Source: AV2 sp035637175
Lineage (GTDB): Bacteria; Verrucomicrobiota; Verrucomicrobiia; Limisphaerales; AV2
Direction: 5' to 3'
Assembly (NCBI GenBank): GCA_035637175.1
Contig: DASPXS010000074.1
Coordinates: forward strand, 1 to 20,818
DNA: 20,818 nucleotides
Part shown: positions 15,593 through 20,818 of the stretch, in pieces
How the letters are laid out: each line of letters opens with the position of its first letter
How positions within the stretch are numbered: position 1 is the stretch's first letter
Notes under the pieces: generated by a model
What the model was told of the DNA's origin: nothing
The model's input: the letters and a program-made list of their open reading frames with translations, nothing else
Database searches by the model: none
Program-made: the position numbers and the translations under genes

Positions 15593-17287
15593 AATTTGGC
15601 TCGTCGCCGCTTCATAAATGACCTTCAACGGGACTCCGGCCTGCGCCGCCAGTTTCCTGCACGACTCGAATTCCGGCGTGGCCTGCACCATTTTGCCGTT
15701 CAATTTGCCGACTTTGACAGTGACCTCGCCGAATGCCGTTTTTACGGTCAGGAATTCGCGTTTCAGTTTGCGGCGTTCGGCGATGTGGCGTCGCACGCCA
15801 AAGGCGCTGGTTTCACGCAGCATCAGTTCGGAGAATTTGTCCGCGTCCGCCGCCGCGCAGAGCACCGTGAGCAGAACGCCCGGACGATTCTTCTTCATCT
15901 GAATCGGCGTGTGGAATACGTCGAGCGCGCCTTGGGCGAAGGCCTTCTCCACAAAGTGTCCGAGAATTTCCGCGTTGATGTCATCGAGGTTGGTTTCGAC
16001 CGCGGCAACCGTGTCCGTCTCCCAATCGTTATTGCCTGAGCGGAAGTCTGAAAGCTGAGATACGGAATCCGGGAGTTCTCCGAGAATGGCGCGCAAGACG
16101 TTTGGCCGGGTTTTATTGTCGCGCGTCCCGAGGCCGTAGCCGATTTTCGTCGCGACCAAACCGCGCATCGGGCCGAAGCTCTCGACGAACTCCGCGAGCA
16201 ACGCCGCGCCGGTGGGCGTGACGAGTTCGTGCGGCTCGTCGCATTGCGTCACTTCGATGCCGCGCGCGCCGAGGATGGACAGCGTGGCCGGAGCGGGCAA
16301 GGGAAACCGGCCGTGGGCACAGTGGATGAAACCGGCGCCTTCGACGACCGGCCCGGCCAGCACGCGCGGTTGGCCGAGCATTTCCAGCGCGATGCAGCCG
16401 CCGACAATGTCCACGATGGAATCCACCGCGCCGACTTCGTGGAACTGCACCTGTTCGGGCGGCAAGCCGTGGATTTGTCCTTCCGCGACCGCGATCCGGC
16501 GGAACACAGCGACGGATTTCTCCTTTACCCAATCCGACAGCGCGCTTCGTTGGATAAGCTCTGTTATCCGGGCAAAATTTCGTCCGTGCCCATGTTCGTG
16601 CACCTCGCCGTCGTGATGATGGTCGTGATCATGGCCGTGTTCGTGGTGATGATGGTCTTCGACGAACCGCGTCTGGTGTTTTTCCGTCCGATTTCCGCGC
16701 TTGAGCTTGAGGATGGCTGTGAACTCGTGAGGTTCGGGCAATTCTTTCGTCGCTTCGAGATAATCGCCCCGCCGTTTGAAGGTGAACGACTGTTTTTTCC
16801 TGTCCGGGCGGATCGTTTCCAAGGTCACGATGTCGGCGGCAGGCGGCGCGACGGTCTTTCCTTTGGCGTCGTGGAAATAGAGCCGGAAACGCGGCGGCAC
16901 GTTCGTTTCGAACACGCTCAGTTCCACCTGGCCCTGCGAAATTTTTACCAGCAAGCCGCCGTGCGGGCCATGGGCGTGAGCAAGGTGTTCGCGCCGGGAA
17001 TCGTCTTCGTGAGAATGATCGTTGCGGCCCTGATCGTGGTCGTGGCGGTGCGAGGCGCCGCCCGCCTTCGCGGCTTCGCGGGCCTGCTCGCGCCCGAGTT
17101 GAACGTCGAACTTCACGCCGGCAATGTTCGCCTTCTGTCCGCGTGCGACGTGGAGGCGCCAACCGTCGAGCTTGAGCTTTTCCAAATTGCGCTCCAGGGC
17201 CCGGGCATCGACGCCGAGATCGAGCATCGCGCCAAGGAACATGTCGCCGCTGATGCCGCTGAAGATGTCGAGATAGAGAGTCTTCAT
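15572..17287 (-). CDS. larC: Nickel-pincer cofactor biosynthesis protein LarC with inserted domain
   Basis: LarC inserts nickel into the pincer nucleotide (a CTP-dependent cyclometallase) used by lactate racemase and related enzymes. The N-terminal part (MKTLYLDIFSGISGDMFLGA) and the later core are typical: QVQFHEVGAVDSIVDIVG with His283, then PVVEGAGFIHCAHGRFPLPAP, HELVTPTGAALLAEF and ETNLDDINAEILG. The protein has 571 residues, against roughly 400-430 for most LarC. The excess is an inserted domain of about 107-211, bounded by a His-rich stretch at 80-109 and a denser one at 212-234; LarC commonly has only a short His-rich linker here. LarC1 and LarC2 parts are continuous, with no frameshift. 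ATG 17287 is chosen because a TTG at 17302 would add residues made from a repeat. The C-terminal six residues also come from a repeat. Confidence 0.9.
   Translation of the reverse strand: MKTLYLDIFSGISGDMFLGAMLDLGVDARALERNLEKLKLDGWRLHVARGQKANIAGVKFDVQLGREQAREAAKAGGASHRHDHDQGRNDHSHEDDSRREHLAHAHGPHGGLLVKISQGQVELSVFETNVPPRFRLYFHDAKGKTVAPPAADIVTLETIRPDRKKQSFTFKRRGDYLEATKELPEPHEFTAILKLKRGNRTEKHQTRFVEDHHHHEHGHDHDHHHDGEVHEHGHGRNFARITELIQRSALSDWVKEKSVAVFRRIAVAEGQIHGLPPEQVQFHEVGAVDSIVDIVGGCIALEMLGQPRVLAGPVVEGAGFIHCAHGRFPLPAPATLSILGARGIEVTQCDEPHELVTPTGAALLAEFVESFGPMRGLVATKIGYGLGTRDNKTRPNVLRAILGELPDSVSQLSDFRSGNNDWETDTVAAVETNLDDINAEILGHFVEKAFAQGALDVFHTPIQMKKNRPGVLLTVLCAAADADKFSELMLRETSAFGVRRHIAERRKLKREFLTVKTAFGEVTVKVGKLNGKMVQATPEFESCRKLAAQAGVPLKVIYEAATSQIRMTNDE
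16655..16969 (-). other. Inserted domain in LarC resembling CzcB-type adaptor N-terminus
   Basis: Residues about 107-211 of LarC read GPHGG, then QVELSVFETNVPPRFRLYF, VTLETIRPDRKKQSFTFKRR, GDYLEA and EPHEFTAILKLKRG. The order H-G-G, E-L-x-x-F-E-x-x-V-P-P-x-F-R-x-Y, F-x-x-x-G-D-Y-L and P-H-x-F is what I know from the small beta domain at the N-terminus of CzcB-like RND efflux adaptors. The match is from memory of the family pattern, not from a search. Confidence 0.6.
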
Positions 17288-17407
17288 AAGCTCAAAGTTC
17301 AAAGCTCAAGGGAAATTCCAGGATCCAGGTTTCAAGCGCTGCGAGCCCGTGTCCGCTCCTGGAGCCTGGCATTTGCAACATCTTTTGAACTTTGAGCTTT
17401 GAGCTTG
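17288..17407. repeat. Inverted phrase repeat between larB and larC
   Basis: aagctcaaagttcaaa at 17288-17303 is the perfect reverse complement of tttgaactttgagctt at 17384-17399; both sides add a further partial copy of the phrase. Nested inside, ccaggatccagg (17318-17329) pairs with cctggagcctgg (17358-17369 region) with one mismatch. The left arm abuts the larC start codon, so a transcript running from larB into larC could fold the start region into the stem. Confidence 0.8.
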
Positions 17408-17411
17408 GGGT

Positions 17412-18173
17412 TTATGCGCTGCCGGAGGCAAGCGCATTGATTTGGCCGGCGGCATAACCCGCGCCGAAGCCGTTGTCAATGTTCACCACGGTGACGCCGG
17501 TGCCGCAACTGTTCAACATTCCGAGCAGGGCCGCCAGCCCGCCGAAGCTCGCGCCGTAACCGATGCTGGTCGGCACGGCGATGACCGGCCTGGAAACCAG
17601 TCCCGCCACCACACTCGGCAGGGCGCCTTCCATTCCGGCGACGACAACGATGACGTTCGCGCTTTGAATCAACTCCAGCCGGCGCAAGAGCCGGTGCAAG
17701 CCGGCCACACCGACGTCGTAAATCCGCTCGACACGGTTGCCCATGATGTCCGCGGTCACCGCCGCTTCTTCGGCGGCGGGCAGGTCGCTGGTGCCGGCGC
17801 ACAGGACGGCGATTGTTCCGGGCCGCTTGGGCGCGGGTGATTTCTCGATGGTCACGCAGCGCGCCGTTTCGTGATGAACGGCCGGTTTGAATTTCTTTCG
17901 GAGCGCGCGCGCGTGTTCGCCGTTGATCCGGGTGACCAGGATGCGTTGTTCGCGCTCGAAGATTTTTCCGGCAATGCCGACAACTTGTTCGGGCGTTTTG
18001 CCGGAACCGAAGATCACCTCCGGAAAACCCTTGCGAAGGGCGCGGTGCGTGTCCACTTGCGCGAAGCCCAGGTCCACCACTGGCGCGGCCTGAAAGGCCC
18101 GCAACACCCTGGCGCGATTGATTTTGCCGGCGCGAAATTTTTCCAGCAACTCGATGGCTTCCGTCGCTGTCAC
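17412..18173 (-). CDS. larB: Nickel-pincer cofactor biosynthesis protein LarB
   Basis: LarB carboxylates and hydrolyses nicotinic acid adenine dinucleotide in the first step of nickel-pincer cofactor synthesis. The C-terminal PurE-like domain is clear: TIAVLCAGTSDLPAAEEAA, YDVGVAGLHRLL, VVVAGMEGALPSVVAGLV, PTSIGYGASFGGLAALLGML, and NSCGTGVTVVNIDNGFGAG, whose cysteine is the family's covalent residue. Residues DLGFAQVDTHRALRKGFPEVI form the conserved LarB N-terminal segment. I chose GTG 18173, which gives 253 residues starting MTATEAIELLEKF, as in the family. The frame continues upstream to ATG 18242, but those 23 residues come from a small hairpin repeat (18181-18210). larC follows after 124 bases. 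Confidence 0.9.
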   Translation of the reverse strand: MTATEAIELLEKFRAGKINRARVLRAFQAAPVVDLGFAQVDTHRALRKGFPEVIFGSGKTPEQVVGIAGKIFEREQRILVTRINGEHARALRKKFKPAVHHETARCVTIEKSPAPKRPGTIAVLCAGTSDLPAAEEAAVTADIMGNRVERIYDVGVAGLHRLLRRLELIQSANVIVVVAGMEGALPSVVAGLVSRPVIAVPTSIGYGASFGGLAALLGMLNSCGTGVTVVNIDNGFGAGYAAGQINALASGSA

Positions 18174-18180
18174 TGGGTGA

Positions 18181-18210
18181 GGATGCCAGGGAGTCCGGAG
18201 TTTGGCATCC
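18181..18210. repeat. Small hairpin upstream of larB
   Basis: ggatgcca at 18181-18188 and tggcatcc at 18203-18210 are perfect reverse complements around a 14-base loop, immediately before the favoured GTG start of larB. It could be a leader hairpin or another phrase repeat. Confidence 0.6.
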
Positions 18211-18269
18211 GAAATCTCAGCGTACGACAGGGGGTCTCGCATGCCATGGAGCCATGGGCGTTCCCGCTC

Positions 18270-18779
18270 TCAAGGGCTATCGTGACCGTGGTGGAAAAGC
18301 CGATGCCGATTTTTCACAAGATACCAGACGAAAACAATGTTGAGCACCAGGAAACCCAGGACAATCCAGGGAAACCTCTCGTGATTCATCCGTTGCACCA
18401 GTTCATAGACTTCGATCGGGATGAAGAAGGCGGATTCGCCGATGGCCATCCAGCAGGCCCAACTGACGCGACACATCAAGCCGATTCCTTCGACGAGTGA
18501 AAACAGACTGTAAGCCAGCGTCCCGGCGGCGGCCCAGAGGACATTGATCTCGGTGAGCTTGCCGATTTGCGTGGCCAGGTCGGTGAAAAACTTCCGTTCG
18601 GGATTGAACCGCAGCCATTGGAGCAGCCGGTGGTATTCGGCGGGCAGGTCGTTGTCCGAAAGCGTGTAGGCAATGAGGGCGATGGCGATGAACACCAGTC
18701 CCTTCAGCAGCTTAAAGGTGATGATGGCGTAAAGCGTCGGCGCGCGCTTTTTTTTGGCGGGTGGAGTTTCTCCGGGCAT
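18270..18779 (-). CDS. DUF2127 membrane protein
   Basis: The 169-residue inner-membrane protein has a basic N-terminus (PAKKKRAP) followed by about four hydrophobic segments: LYAIITFKLLKGLVFIAIAL, NVLWAAAGTLAYSLFSLVEG, RVSWACWMAIGESAFFIPIE and FPWIVLGFLVLNIVFVWYLV. The opening LYAIITFKLLKG and the W-x-x-x-G-E-S-x-F-I-P-x-E-x-Y-E motif are the DUF2127 pattern. Function is unknown. It lies 30 bases downstream of the AI-2E permease gene and upstream of larB in the same direction. Confidence 0.8.
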   Translation of the reverse strand: MPGETPPAKKKRAPTLYAIITFKLLKGLVFIAIALIAYTLSDNDLPAEYHRLLQWLRFNPERKFFTDLATQIGKLTEINVLWAAAGTLAYSLFSLVEGIGLMCRVSWACWMAIGESAFFIPIEVYELVQRMNHERFPWIVLGFLVLNIVFVWYLVKNRHRLFHHGHDSP

Positions 18780-18809
18780 GGACGGGTTCGCGGGAGGAGA
18801 AGTGACCGG

Positions 18810-19808
18810 TCAGGCGGCCTTGACGGCTTGCGGCTCCTCACGGACGACGTCGGACATCTTGTTCCGCGAGGCTTCCACCTTGATATAATGGAGGACCACG
18901 GGCGCGAGGATCATGCCCGGAATGCCCATCAGTTTTTCGCCGAGCACCAGTCCGAGCAGCGTCAGCCACATCGGGTTCTTGATCCGGTCACCGATGATCT
19001 TGCTGTTGAGGAAGTATTCCAGTTTGTGAATGACCACCAGGAAGATGAGCGCGAACAGGGCCACCTCGGGCGAGACGGTGAACCCGACGCCGACAATGAG
19101 GGTGTTGCTCATGACGTTGCCGATGATCGGGAGCAAACCGAAGAGAAAAGTGATCACGACGATGACCATGATGTAGGGGTAGCCGTTCCAGATCAGGAAA
19201 ACGGCGCTCAGGATGGTGTTGATTGCGGAAATGACAATTTGCGCGCCGATAACCTTCGCGAAGCTGCGGTAGAACGTTTCGAAACGGAGGACGAGTTCGC
19301 GAACGACCGTGGAATAGAGGCTGTCCTTCATCACGTCCGGATCGTTATCCACCTCCCATTTCGCGCTGATGAACAGGCTGACGGCCACCACCAGTCCGAC
19401 GATCAACATGGCGATCTGCAGGATGGCCGCGCGCGCGTAACGGCCCACATTGGCAATCTTGTCCGTGACGGCGCCGATTGCAGCGGTCTTCAAGCCGGCG
19501 TAATCGGTGAAGGGAAGTTCGATCTTCTGCTTTTCGGCGAAGTTGACCACGGCTGGAATCGTTGTCTTGGCGATTTCCGGGAGGGTCTTGTAAGCGAGGC
19601 GCGAGAAGTAAAAGAGGCCGTAGGCGATGGCGGCCACGGCGATGACGTAAATCGCGACGCCGAGCGCTTTGCTGCGGCCAAAGCTGAACTGGCGCAGGGC
19701 GAAATAGCCGAAGAGGGTTGTCAAAACGAGTGTCGCCAGATGGAGCAGGCCGACCAGGGCGAGCAGGACCGCCATGATCGCGTAGGAGATGCGCGCGGAC
19801 TTGCTCAT
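18810..19808 (-). CDS. AI-2E family transporter (PF01594)
   Basis: The 332-residue inner-membrane permease has a long N-terminal hydrophobic region, a soluble middle (about 75-125) and a C-terminal membrane block of five or six helices. The family signature is seen in VIGAQIVISAINTILSAVFL, YPYIMVIVVITFLFGLLPIIG and, near the end, KNPMWLTLLGLVLGEKLMGIPGMILAPVV. Members act as exporters or Na+/H+-type antiporters; the AI-2 link of the name applies to few of them, so no substrate is assigned. Its start is 20 bases after the glycyl-tRNA synthetase stop, so the two are probably in one transcript. Confidence 0.85.
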   Translation of the reverse strand: MSKSARISYAIMAVLLALVGLLHLATLVLTTLFGYFALRQFSFGRSKALGVAIYVIAVAAIAYGLFYFSRLAYKTLPEIAKTTIPAVVNFAEKQKIELPFTDYAGLKTAAIGAVTDKIANVGRYARAAILQIAMLIVGLVVAVSLFISAKWEVDNDPDVMKDSLYSTVVRELVLRFETFYRSFAKVIGAQIVISAINTILSAVFLIWNGYPYIMVIVVITFLFGLLPIIGNVMSNTLIVGVGFTVSPEVALFALIFLVVIHKLEYFLNSKIIGDRIKNPMWLTLLGLVLGEKLMGIPGMILAPVVLHYIKVEASRNKMSDVVREEPQAVKAA

Positions 19809-19828
19809 CGTTCGCCTGTCAGCTTGCC

Positions 19829-20818
19829 TCAGCGAACCTTTTCCAGCAACAACGGAAGCAGATCGGCAATCTTCACCCGCTCCTGCTTCATGCTGTCGCG
19901 GTCGCGCAACGTCACCGTGTCCTTCAGTTCCGGGCCTTTCTCGCCCAGCGTCTCGAAATCAATCGTCACACCGAAGGGCGTGCCGGCCTCGTCCTGGCGG
20001 CGATAACGGCGGCCAATCGCGCCGGCTTCGTCGTAGAACACCGTCAGGTGCGGCCGCAACAGGTCGCGCACTTGCCTGGCTTTCTGCACCAATTCGGGCC
20101 GGTTTTTGAGCAGCGGAAAAACGGCGACCTTGATGGGCGCAATACGCGGATGAAAACGCATGACGACGCGGGTTTCCAGCTTGCCTTTTTCGTCGGGGGC
20201 CTGGTCTTCGCTGTAGGCGCGGCAGATCAGGGCGAGGATGAGACGGTCCACGCCGGCGCTCGGTTCGATCACGTGCGGGATATAGTTGCCTTTGGCGAGA
20301 GCGTCGGCGTCGTCGCGCGCCTGTTTCGCCGCTTCCTCGGCGGGGACGCCGGTTTTCGTGAAATAGTTCAAGCGCGCATCGTGGTAACGCTGCCAAAGCT
20401 CTTTCTTCCTGCCTTCATCGAGCTTGGCCCAGGCGGCCTTCAACTCGTCGTCGAACACGCCCATCGGTTTACCGGAGAAATGCTGGTGCTGAGAAAGGTC
20501 GAAATCGCTGCGGGCGGCGATGCCTTCCAACTCTTCGCCCATCAACTCGCCTTTCTCGTCGCGTTTGCTGAAGGGGAATTTGTAGAGGATGTCCACGGTG
20601 GCTCGCGCGTAGTGCGCGAGTTCCTCCGGCTTCTGCCAGTATTCGACCAGCGAATTGCGTGGCAGACCGATGTTTTCGTACCAACTGACCCGCTGTTCGA
20701 CCCAGTATTTGTGCCAGGCTTCCCAGCCCCAATCCGAATTTCCGATTTCCGATTTCTGATTTCCGATTTCCGATGCCTTCGCGATCCGGCCCGAAATGGC
20801 TTCGACGACTTCGTCGGG
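19829..20818 (-). CDS. glyS: Glycyl-tRNA synthetase, alpha-2 type, C-terminal part (5' end outside window)
   Basis: The frame is open from the window edge (20818) to the stop at 19829, giving the last 329 residues of a class II glycyl-tRNA synthetase that charges tRNA-Gly in the cytoplasm. Visible parts are WHKYWVEQRVSWYENIGLP, PEELAHYARATVDILYKFPF and ELEGIAARSDFDLSQHQ of the catalytic core, then motif 3 (VIEPSAGVDRLILALICRAY). The anticodon-binding domain begins near RIAPIKVAVFPLLKNRPELV and ends DLLPLLLEKVR, with the family pattern G-A-I-G-R-R-Y-R-R-Q-D-E-A-G-T-P. A GTG at 20596 is internal, not the start. The segment SEIGNQKSEIGNSD, just before W-G-W-E-A-W-H, is encoded by a DNA repeat. 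Confidence 0.92.
   Translation of the reverse strand, partial: PDEVVEAISGRIAKASEIGNQKSEIGNSDWGWEAWHKYWVEQRVSWYENIGLPRNSLVEYWQKPEELAHYARATVDILYKFPFSKRDEKGELMGEELEGIAARSDFDLSQHQHFSGKPMGVFDDELKAAWAKLDEGRKKELWQRYHDARLNYFTKTGVPAEEAAKQARDDADALAKGNYIPHVIEPSAGVDRLILALICRAYSEDQAPDEKGKLETRVVMRFHPRIAPIKVAVFPLLKNRPELVQKARQVRDLLRPHLTVFYDEAGAIGRRYRRQDEAGTPFGVTIDFETLGEKGPELKDTVTLRDRDSMKQERVKIADLLPLLLEKVR
20731..20775. repeat. In-frame phrase repeat inside the glycyl-tRNA synthetase gene
   Basis: The plus strand repeats tccgatt units: tccgaatt, tccgatt, tccgatttctgatt, tccgatt, tccgat. On the coding strand this reads (gg)aaatc repeats and encodes SEIGNQKSEIGNSD. The reading frame is preserved on both sides, where the synthetase sequence continues. 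Confidence 0.75.

Noticed and set aside
16229..17395. Long plus-strand open frame opposite larC
   Set aside because: larC is certain by motif content; the opposite frame is a by-product of high GC.
18567..20006. 479-codon plus-strand open frame opposite the DUF2127 and AI-2E genes
   Set aside because: It is rich in Asp, His, Arg and Gln, as expected from antisense of membrane-protein codons, and spans two real genes.

Overview
The window is about 60% GC, densely packed and fully bacterial, and most likely comes from a Verrucomicrobiota genome of the Pedosphaera/Limisphaera type. This is an inference from gene content: a GxxExxY protein, a secreted PQQ-type propeller with the W-P-Q-W-x-G-P start, Gfo/Idh/MocA and SSS genes, a TPR/LptE pair and a GIDE-like fragment. 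Few starts have a clear Shine-Dalgarno sequence, and the gaps between genes hold many short phrase-like repeats. No rRNA, tRNA, CRISPR array, complete insertion sequence or phage module was seen.

Layout. Positions 1-8400 run on the plus strand: the end of a GxxExxY gene, a Gfo/Idh/MocA oxidoreductase, a truncated GIDE-like membrane protein coupled by a GTGA overlap to an EamA transporter, a UreF-like orphan, a sodium:solute symporter, a TPR (BamD/YbgF-like) gene followed at once by an LptE-like lipoprotein gene, a secreted beta-propeller protein and a small membrane protein. A GNAT acetyltransferase (phosphinothricin acetyltransferase type) follows and converges on a minus-strand aroK-queG pair joined by a GTGA overlap. 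ptsI is divergent from aroK and is followed by a sugar-phosphate nucleotidyltransferase. At 13.6-15.2 kb there is a more AT-rich patch with one unrecognised 317-residue protein and about 580 bases with no convincing gene. From 15.2 kb to the end everything is on the minus strand; in order of transcription this is glycyl-tRNA synthetase (cut by the window edge), an AI-2E family permease, a DUF2127 membrane protein, larB, larC and a Trm112-like protein.

How the genes relate. larB and larC make two of the three steps to the nickel-pincer nucleotide cofactor; larE and an LarA-type racemase are not in the window. The TPR and LptE-like genes point to outer-membrane assembly. The rest is housekeeping: tRNA charging and queuosine modification, shikimate pathway, PTS enzyme I and nucleotide-sugar synthesis.

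Most notable. (1) LarC carries an extra domain of about 105 residues between two histidine-rich stretches; it resembles the N-terminal domain of CzcB-type metal-efflux adaptors. (2) Almost every gap holds its own short-phrase repeat, several laid out as inverted pairs, and the same kind of repeat lies in frame inside queG and the glycyl-tRNA synthetase gene and supplies the 3' end of larC. (3) The GIDE-like gene is cut off exactly where the next gene starts.
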